Positions 26,159 through 34,219 of a stretch of 39,992 nucleotides of DNA are shown piece by piece. The notes under the pieces are model-generated. The model searched no databases. It was not told the DNA's origin and was given only the letters and a program-made list of their open reading frames with translations. Position 1 is the first letter of the stretch. The number at the start of each line of letters is the position of its first letter. The position numbers and the translations under genes are program-made. Origin of the DNA: Acidobacteriaceae bacterium (GTDB lineage Bacteria; Acidobacteriota; Terriglobia; Bryobacterales; Bryobacteraceae); the NCBI GenBank assembly GCA_019244055.1, contig JAFATG010000157.1, forward strand, positions 1 through 39,992, given 5' to 3'.

Positions 26159-26854
26159 TTACGCTTTTCGACCGACTAGCGCCAACAGACCCGACAAACT
26201 GAGCGAAGCTAGACCGAGCAGCCCGACCAGAGGATTAAAACTGGCTGTGTGAGGTAAAGCTTGCGGCTGCGGAGCCGGTGCTACCGTTGCGGGAGCTGGA
26301 GCCGACTGTTCTTGGGGTTCAGGTTGAGGCGCAGGTTGCGGCTCGGGTTGAGGAGGAGGAGTCGGCTGCGCTTCGGGTTGCGGAGCGGGTTCTGGCTCAC
26401 GATAATTAGACGGGATCGGCACGGGCTGAGCCGATGCTAACTGTGCTACGAGCTTTTTAGGATACGCGAATTCTTGTCCGAAATTGTCGCCCGGATAGAA
26501 CCAAGCGCGAACAGCCTTGGGAACGCCGGCCGGAGTCTCCCAAAACGCAAACTGGGTATCACCGGTAGGCTGAAGACGATAATTCGGGATAGCGAGAATC
26601 GTCTCTTCCAGGTGCTGCTCGTCCTTGTCGTAAATCTGCACGACATGACGGTCTGACGGAGACTCCATCAGCTTCCAAACGTACACGCCTGGATCAAGAA
26701 CCATGTGCCCTGCAATTATGGGTTGATTCACGGTTACGATGGTTTTCTTGTTCCACTCGTCCGCGTGCACCTTGGGAACAAAAGAGGTTCCAATCAGTGT
26801 GACGCCGGTCAGCGCGAGAGCGCCTATCACAAAGCTTCGAAAATTCAGTTTCAT
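26159..26854 (-). CDS. Secreted Pro/Gln/Glu-rich protein with C-terminal LPHTAS sorting signal
   Basis: A 231-residue protein with a signal peptide (cut near VHA-D32) and a compact globular domain (about 33-145) containing QPIIAGHMVLDPGVYVWKL. A proline-rich spacer of PQPEPQPAP-like repeats (about 153-198) follows, then a cell-wall-sorting-type tail. The tail has LPHTAS (200-205), a hydrophobic helix (about 207-227) and GRKA as the short basic end. This is the standard three-part sortase substrate signal with LPxTA in place of LPxTG. It is the first gene of the operon with the VWA and sortase genes. GGAGG lies 11 bases before the ATG. The globular domain is not identified. Confidence 0.9.
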   Translation of the reverse strand: MKLNFRSFVIGALALTGVTLIGTSFVPKVHADEWNKKTIVTVNQPIIAGHMVLDPGVYVWKLMESPSDRHVVQIYDKDEQHLEETILAIPNYRLQPTGDTQFAFWETPAGVPKAVRAWFYPGDNFGQEFAYPKKLVAQLASAQPVPIPSNYREPEPAPQPEAQPTPPPQPEPQPAPQPEPQEQSAPAPATVAPAPQPQALPHTASFNPLVGLLGLASLSLSGLLALVGRKA

Positions 26855-26922
26855 AGGTTATAAGCCTCCAAGTACCTCAACCATTGATCGCGTAATCGTA
26901 TTGTTAGCGCGATTCGTTCTAT

Positions 26923-27005
26923 GTTGATCTCATACTCCGATCAACTTGGACCGGGTTGATAACAGCACATCTAGTGCCAACTCTGGCCCGGTACTGCGAA
27001 TCAAC
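26923..27005. promoter_or_regulatory. Alternating GTTGATC/GATCAAC motifs upstream of the sortase operon
   Basis: GTTGATC (26923-26929), GATCAAC (26939-26945), GTTGAT (26955-26960) and ATCAAC (27000-27005) alternate in orientation upstream of the minus-strand sortase-substrate gene. The first three are spaced 16 nt start to start. This could be a multi-site operator. The rest of the intergenic stretch 26855-27196 shows nothing else I can name. Confidence 0.4.
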
Positions 27006-27196
27006 ATCTTAGGGATGCGTGCCGAGTTCGTAACGGTTGCAAAAACTACCGGCAGCTCTCTCCGATTGAGAGTCTGGTATTAAAAACTATTAGCGAAATG
27101 ACTTACAGGAAAAAAGGTCCCGCCCCGGTAGTGTCAAGCAAGTATGGAGCCGATCCTGGCTCCGCTTCCCACAAAACAGGGCGCTACATTACGGTT

Positions 27197-27904
27197 ATGC
27201 CGCAGCGAGCAAACAGCGTGACGACCCTGGCGATCGATATCGGCGGTACCGGCATCAAGGGCATTCTTCTGAATTCACACGGAAAACCGATTAGTAAGCG
27301 CGAGCGCGCTCCGACTCCACAGCCGCCAACCCCCGAAAATGTTTTGAATTTGCTCGACACAATCGCTGGAAATCTTCGAGGTTTTGATCGCGTGTCGGTG
27401 GGCTTCCCTGGAGTAATAAAAAAGGGCGTGACTTTGACCGCTCACAATCTAGATCAAAGCTGGGTCGGGTTCGAAGTGGCGAAAGTCTTGACGCGCCGAT
27501 TGAAGAAACCAGTACGAGTGGCCAATGATGCGGCAGTACAAGGCTTGGCGGCTATCCGCGGCAAAGGCGTGGAATTGGTGATCACGCTCGGCACAGGCTT
27601 GGGTTCATCTTTGTTCACGGACGGCCATTTGGTACCGGGGCTGGAACTCGCTCATCACCCCTGGCAGAAGAACAAGACGTACGAAGACTATTTGGGAAGG
27701 AATGGGTTGAGGAAATTCGGTCGAAGGCGTTGGAACAAACACCTGGAACGGGCGATCGGTCAAATCGAAGCGCTTTTCAATTGCGATCATCTTTACATCG
27801 GCGGCGGCAATGCTCTAAAGATCGATTTTGCGCTTCCCAGGCATGTGACGCGCGTGCCGAATACGGATGGGTTGCTGGGTGGCGTGGCGCTGTGGAGAGA
27901 CTGA
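27197..27904 (+). CDS. ROK-family kinase, polyphosphate glucokinase-like
   Basis: A sugar kinase of the ROK/ASKHA fold, closest by motif to polyphosphate glucokinases that phosphorylate glucose with polyphosphate or ATP. Landmarks are the phosphate-binding LAIDIGGTGIKG, VGFPGVI and HNLDQSWVG, the catalytic Asp in VANDAAVQGLA, and ITLGTGLGSSLF. From ATG 27197 it has 235 residues; an ATG at 27098 would add 33 residues without homology-like character. The ROK zinc-binding CxCGxxGC motif is absent, as in PpgK enzymes. Phosphate donor and substrate are inferred. The stop lies six bases from that of convergent tatC. Confidence 0.8.
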   Translation: MPQRANSVTTLAIDIGGTGIKGILLNSHGKPISKRERAPTPQPPTPENVLNLLDTIAGNLRGFDRVSVGFPGVIKKGVTLTAHNLDQSWVGFEVAKVLTRRLKKPVRVANDAAVQGLAAIRGKGVELVITLGTGLGSSLFTDGHLVPGLELAHHPWQKNKTYEDYLGRNGLRKFGRRRWNKHLERAIGQIEALFNCDHLYIGGGNALKIDFALPRHVTRVPNTDGLLGGVALWRD

Positions 27905-27910
27905 ATTCGC

Positions 27911-28975
27911 TTACTTGCTTAGATACGGCCACTTCGCAATGAAGTGATAGTGGTAGCGGTACACAAACAGGGCAACGACACCCGCTGCAACGACGAGCGT
28001 CAATCCGATTCCCAGCAAGACCTGCCCCCATGGAAATCTCCTGCCCTCGCGCTTAAGGACGAGGAGATGGCTGACGAACACGCCCACAAAGAACAACAGG
28101 ACCATCGGAACCGCGAAGATCATCATGTTGAACACGTCGGGAGTGGGCGTGACAATCGCGGCGATGATCGTGATCGCGAGAATCGCATAACGGCTGTGGC
28201 GTATCAGGAAGCGTGGAGATGCCAGCCGGAGCAGCGTAAGGAAGAAGATGATCACCGGCATCTCGAACACCAACCCGACGCCGAGCGTGACGTTCACAAA
28301 CAAATCAAAGTACTCGTTGATGGAAACGACAGGAGTTACGTTGATATCACGCCCAATTCCGAGGAGGAATTCCAGCCCGTATCGGAACGCTACAAAGTAG
28401 GCGAAAAGACCTCCGGTGATGAAAAGACCCGCGGTTGAAAGGATGAACGGCACGGCCCATTTCTTTTCGCGCCGGTACAGTCCGGGAGAAATGAAGGCCC
28501 AGACCTGGTACAGGATCCAAGGCGAGGCTACGAACACTGACACGAGCAACGGCAGCTTCAAATAGATGACGTTGAACTGCTCCATCGGCGTGATCTGCGC
28601 CAGGTTCGGCGGGTTGACGTGCAGATGCTTCAGAGCTTCGACAGCAGGCGCCGAAACGACACGCCACAGATCCTTACAGAAACCAATGCTCAGTAGAAAC
28701 GCGACCAGCATCCCGCCAATCGCCTTGAGAAGCCTCGAGCGAAGTTCCTCGAGATGCTCCATAAAGGACATGCGGAGCATGCCCTTTTCTTCTTCATCCT
28801 CCTCGTCATCATCACCGGGCGGAGGGGGAGGCGGTGGATTTTGCGCGGGAGGCGCAGCACTTTGGGACGGAGTTTCAACGGTTGCGGCGTGCTCCGCCGG
28901 GCTGATACCGTTCACGCCGCCGACAGTTGCAATCTCCGTGTCTGGGGTTTGCTGCTCCCCTGTTTCTTCTGCCAT
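27911..28975 (-). CDS. tatC: Sec-independent translocase TatC with Pro-rich/acidic N-terminal extension
   Basis: TatC is the inner-membrane receptor for twin-arginine signal peptides. The core from about residue 67 has the hallmark SFMEHLEELRSRLLKA, six hydrophobic helices, ITPMEQF and PFILSTAGLFITGG. The tail continues past the usual end with a further hydrophobic segment (about 325-345). The N-terminal 65 residues are extra: an Ala/Pro-rich stretch, seven prolines (47-53) and an acidic run (55-63). An internal ATG at residue 66, preceded by AAAAGGGC, could be the real start. The gene lies 15 nt after tatA. Confidence 0.93.
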   Translation of the reverse strand: MAEETGEQQTPDTEIATVGGVNGISPAEHAATVETPSQSAAPPAQNPPPPPPPGDDDEEDEEEKGMLRMSFMEHLEELRSRLLKAIGGMLVAFLLSIGFCKDLWRVVSAPAVEALKHLHVNPPNLAQITPMEQFNVIYLKLPLLVSVFVASPWILYQVWAFISPGLYRREKKWAVPFILSTAGLFITGGLFAYFVAFRYGLEFLLGIGRDINVTPVVSINEYFDLFVNVTLGVGLVFEMPVIIFFLTLLRLASPRFLIRHSRYAILAITIIAAIVTPTPDVFNMMIFAVPMVLLFFVGVFVSHLLVLKREGRRFPWGQVLLGIGLTLVVAAGVVALFVYRYHYHFIAKWPYLSK

Positions 28976-28990
28976 TCCTTAACCGCGCGA

Positions 28991-29455
28991 CTAGCGATGG
29001 TCCTCTTCTGGCGTAACGGCAACCTGCTCCACAGGTTGCGTGCCGTTCACGCGCGGTACGGTGTTGGGAACTTCCAGACGCTCCGACTCTGGAGGAGCAG
29101 TACTGGCTGATTCGCGGGACGGCGTCTCGGTGGCTGGAGCGCTGCCGGAGTTCGTGGAGTAATCAGACTGGGAGCTTTCGTAGGTCGATCCGAGCTCGTC
29201 ATATGGATACGAGTAGGGGCGGCTCGGTGAATAGCTCGTCGTCGTTCGTTCTGAATTTGATTTCTCGAGCTGAGTCTCTCGTTCGATCTCGCGCATGTGG
29301 GACTCGAAGGTCGTTTTGAGCTCGTTTTTTGCTCGTCGAAACTCCGCCAAGCCTTTCCCTAACATGCGTCCGAGCTCCGGTAACTTCTTGGGTCCAAACA
29401 AGAGAAGTGCAAGGACAAAGATAAAGATCATCTCTTGCACGCCTATCGGTCCCAT
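28991..29455 (-). CDS. tatA: Twin-arginine translocase subunit TatA/TatB
   Basis: The N-terminal membrane helix with IGVQEMIFIFVLALLLFGPKK and the amphipathic helix LPELGRMLGKGLAEFRRAKNE are diagnostic for the TatA/B family. A long Ser/Thr/Pro/Tyr-rich tail (about 65-154) follows and is probably disordered. The FGPKKLPELGR hinge fits TatA or the single TatA/B proteins; a TatB role cannot be excluded. The start is ATG 29455 with GGAG five bases upstream; an adjacent GTG is the alternative. It is co-oriented with tatC and likely in the same operon. Confidence 0.92.
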   Translation of the reverse strand: MGPIGVQEMIFIFVLALLLFGPKKLPELGRMLGKGLAEFRRAKNELKTTFESHMREIERETQLEKSNSERTTTSYSPSRPYSYPYDELGSTYESSQSDYSTNSGSAPATETPSRESASTAPPESERLEVPNTVPRVNGTQPVEQVAVTPEEDHR

Positions 29456-29562
29456 CACAGCTCCTAGCTAATGGCTTGACGATCCTATGATAGCCCAGGG
29501 TTGACACTTCGGACTCGGTTGGTACGATGTCTTCCAAATCATGAGACGGGCGATATTCGCGA

Positions 29563-30507
29563 GTGTGGTGGCTCTGGGGAGCCTTGGGCATAAGCAGTTT
29601 TGGGGCAGGCCAGGTGGAATTAAAGCAGGCCGGTGATGATCATGTCTCGATTGAGATCGATGGCCAGCCGTTCTCGACCCTTTACACTGCGCGCTCAGAG
29701 ATGAAACCGTTTCTGGCGCCGCTACGGACCGCGAGCGGTATTGTTGTCACGCGCCAGTGGCCGATGGAGACGATTCCGGGAGAGAGCCGCGATCATCCGC
29801 ACCACCGAGGATTGTTCATTGGGTACGGAGACGTCAGTGGGATCAACTTTTGGGAGAATGACCCCGCTTCTAAGCCGAGTGCCGAGAACCCGCAGACGAA
29901 AGGCAAGCTGCTGGTGCAAAAGATTCAAATCTCTCAGCCGGGAACGATCGTGGCTAGCATCGACTGGAACGCGCCAGGGCAGGGAACTGTAATTGAAGAG
30001 CAAAGAACTCTCACCTTCTATGCGAAACCAGCGGGAGTTCGAATGTTTGACGTCGACACAACCTTGACAGCAAAACAGGATGCACGGTTCGGGGACACAA
30101 AAGAAGGATTCTTCGCTATTCGTGTCGCGGACAGCATGGCCGGAAAGAACGGTGGTGTAATGAGGAACTCGAACGGCGCAGAGGGAGAAAAAAGTGTCTG
30201 GGGTCAACGTGCGGACTGGGTGGATTACAGCGGCACGGTAGCGGGCCAGAAGGTTGGAATTCTGATCTTTGACAACCCGGGCAACTACAACCATCCGACC
30301 CGCTGGCATTCTCGCGATTACGGTCTGTTTGCAGCAAATCCGTTCGGCGTGAAAGAGTTCGATCCCAAATCCGGTGATGCGGGCGGTTACGATCTGAAAA
30401 CTGGTGAGCACCTGCGCTTCCGCTACCGCGTGATAATCCATACCGGAGACATGCCGGCGGAAAAGATTGCTGCTTGGTATTCCGAATACGCGAAGAACGG
30501 TCATTAA
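29563..30507 (+). CDS. PmoA-like (DUF6807) secreted protein, probable 5' frameshift
   Basis: A 314-residue product of the DUF6807/PmoA family. These are frequent in sugar-degrading Acidobacteriota, Planctomycetes and Bacteroidetes and are of uncertain activity. The conserved histidine block [21 protein letters not shown] is clear. The only start in this frame is GTG 29563, which gives an odd Trp-rich N-terminus with no basic residues. An ATG at 29541 in a neighbouring frame encodes [13 protein letters not shown], a textbook signal peptide. Removing one G from GGGG (29576-29579) would join the two perfectly. An FAH-family gene follows two bases after the stop. Confidence 0.8.
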   Translation: MWWLWGALGISSFGAGQVELKQAGDDHVSIEIDGQPFSTLYTARSEMKPFLAPLRTASGIVVTRQWPMETIPGESRDHPHHRGLFIGYGDVSGINFWENDPASKPSAENPQTKGKLLVQKIQISQPGTIVASIDWNAPGQGTVIEEQRTLTFYAKPAGVRMFDVDTTLTAKQDARFGDTKEGFFAIRVADSMAGKNGGVMRNSNGAEGEKSVWGQRADWVDYSGTVAGQKVGILIFDNPGNYNHPTRWHSRDYGLFAANPFGVKEFDPKSGDAGGYDLKTGEHLRFRYRVIIHTGDMPAEKIAAWYSEYAKNGH

Positions 30508-30509
30508 CA

Positions 30510-31346
30510 ATGAAACTCTTTCGAACACGCGCCGGCTTCATCGTCGAACACGAGGACAAGTTTTTCGAAGGTCAATTGAGCAGCGTTGCCGAATGGGATG
30601 CGCTGTTGGCGCGCGATGATGTTCACGAACACCTGCGCGGCACGCTATCGAAATTGAACGAGACAGATTCCAACGCGACTCGCGAGGCCCTTGCGCCGAT
30701 CGGCAATCAGGAGGTGTGGGCCGCAGGTGTCACTTACTTTCGCAGCCGAGATGCCCGGATGGAAGAATCCAAATCGGCGGGCGGCGGTGATTTTTACGAT
30801 CGGGTCTACGCGGCGCCTCGTCCGGAGCTTTTTTTCAAAGCGACCCCACATCGCGTAGTCGGGCCCGCTGGAGAGGTGGCGATTCGGCAGGATTCCGAAT
30901 GGTCAGTTCCTGAGCCTGAGTTGACTCTGCTTGTCACGCCCGCAGGCAGGATTACGGGCTACACCATCGGCAACGACATGAGCTCCCGCGATATTGAGGG
31001 AGAGAACCCGCTATATTTGCCGCAGGCGAAGGTCTATGATCGGAGTTGCGCGCTCGGACCCTGCATTCTGCTGTCCACCGATCCGTTGCCGGGAACTGCA
31101 GAGATCTCGCTACAAATTTTGCGCGGAAGCCGGATTGAATTCTCCGCATCGACCACGCTCGAATCCATGAAGCGGGATCCAAAGGAGTTGGTTGCATTCT
31201 TGTTCCGCAACAACAGCTTTCCTTTCGGCTGCTTTCTGCTGACTGGTACAGGCATCGTTCCGCCAGACTCGTTTGCTCTGCAACAAAGAGATGAGATTCG
31301 GATAAGCATCCCACCTATCGGAACTCTCGTGAACCGGGTCGCCTGA
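30510..31346 (+). CDS. Fumarylacetoacetate hydrolase-family protein, sugar-acid dehydratase-like
   Basis: A 278-residue FAH-fold metalloenzyme. Candidate metal ligands are Glu135 and Glu137 in VPEPEL and an acidic residue in [19 protein letters not shown] (Asp156/Asp161). That last motif is typical of 2-keto-3-deoxy-sugar-acid dehydratases (KdaD-like, pentose oxidation), although the FAH family also includes hydrolases and decarboxylases. The start at ATG 30510 follows the upstream stop by two bases; an open frame upstream overlaps the previous gene and is not used. Pairing with a DUF6807 protein suggests a sugar catabolism unit, which is inference. Confidence 0.85.
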   Translation: MKLFRTRAGFIVEHEDKFFEGQLSSVAEWDALLARDDVHEHLRGTLSKLNETDSNATREALAPIGNQEVWAAGVTYFRSRDARMEESKSAGGGDFYDRVYAAPRPELFFKATPHRVVGPAGEVAIRQDSEWSVPEPELTLLVTPAGRITGYTIGNDMSSRDIEGENPLYLPQAKVYDRSCALGPCILLSTDPLPGTAEISLQILRGSRIEFSASTTLESMKRDPKELVAFLFRNNSFPFGCFLLTGTGIVPPDSFALQQRDEIRISIPPIGTLVNRVA

Positions 31347-31363
31347 CATTCTTCCGAGAGCGC

Positions 31364-32335
31364 TTAGGCGTTGTCGGAGTTGGGCATTGTCGTCTTGCTC
31401 GCTTCTTTGAGGCGGAACGCAAGCTTCTCCTGACTTGATACGATGCGCCCGAGCCACTTGTCGCATCCATTCACGAATCCGTTGATTGGCCGTCCCAAGT
31501 CGTGATCGAGGACCAGGACATCCCCAATCTCCAGGTTGAGAAGCGTTTGGGCACGGATCGCCCCTCCGGGGATGCGAGCCTCAAATGTTACGTACGCATC
31601 CTGCAACAGTTGGGCCATATGCGCCTGGTCGTGTCCGGTCGATTCGACACGACGCACCTGCCTCACATCGTCGAACTTGTGGCGAAGCCTTTTTATGAAG
31701 ATCGAGGGAATGGCGAGATTCATCAAACCGGTGGTTGACCCTACGTGAACTTCGATCGCGATAAGCACCACAGCCTCAGCAGGCGCGAGCACTTGCAGTA
31801 GTTGTGGTTCACTGGCAAGCGATTGAACCGAGAGTGAGATCTCGGCAACTGTTTTCCACGCTTCTCCGAGATCCCGAAGAATGATCCGCAGAAGGGTCTG
31901 CAAGAGGGTTTTCTCGATTTCAGTAATTTTTCTCTGCACCGAGGAGGGAGCGCGCCCCTTGCTTCCGAGCAGCAGTTCGAGGAATGCAAACATCAGACCC
32001 GTATTCATTTCGAGTACCGCCGTTCCTTCATACGGCTGCAAGCCGATGTAGGCAATACAGGTTGGTGAGTCTAAGCCCTCGATGAACTCTGAGTACGAAA
32101 CCTGTTCCAGGCTGGCCAAGTTTAAGGCGACATAAGACCGCAGATATGCGGACAAACTGGACGAGAGATTACGAACGAAATTCTCGTGAAGCAGGTGTAC
32201 GGCCCGGACCTTGGATTTCGGAATTCGATCCAGGTGCCCGAAATCGAAATCCGCAACCTCCGAAGCCTTTCGGGAGCCCGCGTCTTTCGCGTCTTGAACG
32301 ACTGTGTCGACCTCTTCCTGTAATAGTTCCTGCAT
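31364..32335 (-). CDS. fliM: Flagellar motor switch protein FliM
   Basis: FliM forms the middle of the flagellar C-ring and receives CheY-P. The N-terminus LLQEEVDTVVQDA (4-16) resembles, but is not identical to, the CheY-binding LSQDEIDALL motif. A CheC-like middle domain (about 55-235) and a C-terminal SpoA domain (about 245-310, containing LEIGDVLVLDHDLGRPI) follow. The product is 323 residues. It is the last gene of a minus-strand fliG-fliN-fliN-fliM set, 26 nt after the second fliN. Confidence 0.92.
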   Translation of the reverse strand: MQELLQEEVDTVVQDAKDAGSRKASEVADFDFGHLDRIPKSKVRAVHLLHENFVRNLSSSLSAYLRSYVALNLASLEQVSYSEFIEGLDSPTCIAYIGLQPYEGTAVLEMNTGLMFAFLELLLGSKGRAPSSVQRKITEIEKTLLQTLLRIILRDLGEAWKTVAEISLSVQSLASEPQLLQVLAPAEAVVLIAIEVHVGSTTGLMNLAIPSIFIKRLRHKFDDVRQVRRVESTGHDQAHMAQLLQDAYVTFEARIPGGAIRAQTLLNLEIGDVLVLDHDLGRPINGFVNGCDKWLGRIVSSQEKLAFRLKEASKTTMPNSDNA

Positions 32336-32361
32336 TCTTGCCTTGCGTTCTCTGAACGGAC

Positions 32362-32766
32362 CTACCTTTGCCCTTGCAAGGCCAGCCTGTCCTGCCGGCT
32401 AATAATCTCTTTGATCCGCACTCCGTAATTGCCCTTAACGGAGACGACTTCTCCCTTGGCAATGGTCGTTCCGTGTACGACCAGATCAACGAGGTCGCCG
32501 ATCTTGCGATCGAGTTCGATCAGAGACCCGGGTGTCATCTTAAGTACATCCCGGATCGGTAGACTAGATCGTCCTAGGGCGATCGAAAGAGGCAGTTCCA
32601 GATCCATCAGCCTGTTAAGCATAGGAATGAGTGGCTGTTCGCCTGAACTGTGCGTCAACAACGACGCAATTCCTGTTTCAGCGGAATTATCCGCGAGTGC
32701 ACGTGTCTGCTGCGGTTCTCCGGAAGATTCCGGTTTCGCAGATTGTTGGCTGAAGATGTCGCTCAT
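32362..32766 (-). CDS. fliN: Flagellar motor switch protein FliN
   Basis: A 134-residue SpoA/FliN protein. The C-terminal domain (about 55-130) contains LPLSIALGRSSLPIRDVLKMTPGS, IGDLVDLVVHGTTIAKGEVV and NYGVRIKEII, the standard FliN core. The N-terminal 45 residues are a variable, Gln/Ser/Glu-rich tail. Of the two FliN-like genes here this one better fits canonical FliN, which forms the base of the C-ring with FliM. It lies 26 nt after the other FliN-like gene. Confidence 0.92.
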   Translation of the reverse strand: MSDIFSQQSAKPESSGEPQQTRALADNSAETGIASLLTHSSGEQPLIPMLNRLMDLELPLSIALGRSSLPIRDVLKMTPGSLIELDRKIGDLVDLVVHGTTIAKGEVVSVKGNYGVRIKEIISRQDRLALQGQR

Positions 32767-32792
32767 AGAGCCTTGAACTCCGCTTCTGTTTT

Positions 32793-33143
32793 CTATTTGG
32801 GCGTGTCGGCATTCCCATCGCCGTGCGCGCCGGCGCCCTTTCTGTCACGAATATCGGAGATGCGTACCGCAAGAGTGGAATCTACGATCAGAATCTCTCC
32901 CGTCGCGATCAATATGTCTTCGGCATACAGATCTACGTTTTCGCCGCTTGGCCGGGGGAATGCTACGACGCTACCCACCCCGAGCTCCAGCAACTCGCGG
33001 AACCGGATCTTACGGCGATCCAATTCCGCGCAAAGTGTGAGTGGGACGTCCTCTATTGAGTGAAAGGATTCCATTGCGGCTTGCGCCACGTCTGCGGCTT
33101 GCGCCACGTCGCGTTCTTCTGGTGCCAGAGCTTCAGTACTCAT
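32793..33143 (-). CDS. Second FliN-like SpoA-domain protein
   Basis: A 116-residue SpoA protein distinct from the neighbouring FliN. Its core runs from about 35 to 98 (VPLTLCAELDRRKIRFRELLELGVGS, LYAEDILIATGEILIVDSTLAVRI). The N-terminus contains a tandem DVAQAA-DVAQAA repeat, produced by a perfect 18-bp duplication. The last residues are Gly/Asp-rich. It lies between fliG and fliN with 14 and 26 nt gaps. It might replace or alternate with FliN in the C-ring, or play the FliY/FliN-partner role seen in other phyla; this is inference. Confidence 0.85.
   Translation of the reverse strand: MSTEALAPEERDVAQAADVAQAAMESFHSIEDVPLTLCAELDRRKIRFRELLELGVGSVVAFPRPSGENVDLYAEDILIATGEILIVDSTLAVRISDIRDRKGAGAHGDGNADTPK
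33075..33110. repeat. Perfect tandem 18-bp repeat inside the FliN-like gene
   Basis: The unit TGCGGCTTGCGCCACGTC occurs twice back to back (33075-33092 and 33093-33110). It encodes the repeated DVAQAA hexapeptide on the minus strand. Its exact identity suggests a recent in-frame duplication or a copy-number-variable site. Confidence 0.85.
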
Positions 33144-33157
33144 GGAAGAAAGTAGAC

Positions 33158-34216
33158 TCAGTACACATACTGTTCACTGGCTGAGTTTCCCAAGCTGATA
33201 GCGCCCTCTTTTTCGAGCTCTCGAGCCGCGGCGATGATGCTTTGTTGTGCTGCATCGACATCCCTTAGCTTCACGGGACCGAGACTTTCCAAGTCTTCGC
33301 TCATCATCTCTGCTCCGCGTTGTGACTGTGTTTGAAAAACCTTCTGTCGCAGAGACTCGTTAGCCCCCTTAAGAGCTGTGAGTAGCGTGTTCCGTTCTAC
33401 TTTACTGATCAGTGTTCGAATAGAGGCAGTATCTAAATTTTCTAGGTCTCGAAAAACAAACATGAATCGGCGGATATGCTCGAACAGCGGAGCATTCTCG
33501 GCCTCTACGCCGTCGAGGAGTTGGGAACACGTGTTTGGGTCCAGACGGTTGAACATGTTCGCTACCGCACGGACACCGCCGATAGCTTCGCGGCTCATCT
33601 CGCCAAGGTTTTGCAGCTTCTGATCGATTACGGAAGCGATATTGCGAACGATTTCCGGTGAGATCTGGTCAAGATCTGCCATCCGCATCGCGACGTCCGT
33701 GCGCGTTTCGGCAGGAAGTGAGCTGATCATTGTTGCCGCCTGGGACGAATCGAGATTCGAAAGGATGAGGGCTATGGTCTGCGGATGTTCATCCTGGATG
33801 AATTTCGCGAGCTGTTGGGGGTCGACCTTGCGGAATTTCTCGAAGGTGGTGCTGTCATTCTTCAGCGATCTGGTCAGGCGCTCAATCAGCCGGCCAGCCA
33901 TCTCGGGCCCATAGGCCTCGAGCAGGAGTTTTTGCGCATAATCAACGCCACCTTTCATCATCAGCCGGTGGGAAGTCGCGTATTGGTCGAATTCTTCCAG
34001 GGCCTGCTGAATGTCCGCCGCTGAGGCATTTTCGCAGCGTGCTACCGCCTTGGCCAACGTGTCGGCGTCTTCCTCGGGAATACGCTTGAGGATCTTCCCG
34101 CTTTCTGCGGGACCGAGAGCGATGAGGACAATAGCTGCCTTCTGAAGGCCGCTGAGCTTCGTGCCGGTGCTCGCCTGGGGCGCCTCCGCCGCTGGCTCCG
34201 GCAACATCATCTTCAC
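33158..34216 (-). CDS. fliG: Flagellar motor switch protein FliG
   Basis: FliG is the C-ring component that meets the stator. The N-terminal domain (LSGLQKAAIVLIALG), the middle domain with the EHPQ motif (DEHPQTIALILSNLD) and the C-terminal torque domain are all present. The charged torque helix region SQRGAEMMSEDLESLGPVKL keeps the Arg and paired acidic residues known to interact with MotA. The product is 352 residues. The start is GTG 34216 with AGGGG nearby; ATG 34210 is an alternative. It is the first gene of the switch-complex operon; no rod, hook or export gene is in the window. Confidence 0.94.
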   Translation of the reverse strand: MKMMLPEPAAEAPQASTGTKLSGLQKAAIVLIALGPAESGKILKRIPEEDADTLAKAVARCENASAADIQQALEEFDQYATSHRLMMKGGVDYAQKLLLEAYGPEMAGRLIERLTRSLKNDSTTFEKFRKVDPQQLAKFIQDEHPQTIALILSNLDSSQAATMISSLPAETRTDVAMRMADLDQISPEIVRNIASVIDQKLQNLGEMSREAIGGVRAVANMFNRLDPNTCSQLLDGVEAENAPLFEHIRRFMFVFRDLENLDTASIRTLISKVERNTLLTALKGANESLRQKVFQTQSQRGAEMMSEDLESLGPVKLRDVDAAQQSIIAAARELEKEGAISLGNSASEQYVY

Positions 34217-34219
34217 TGT

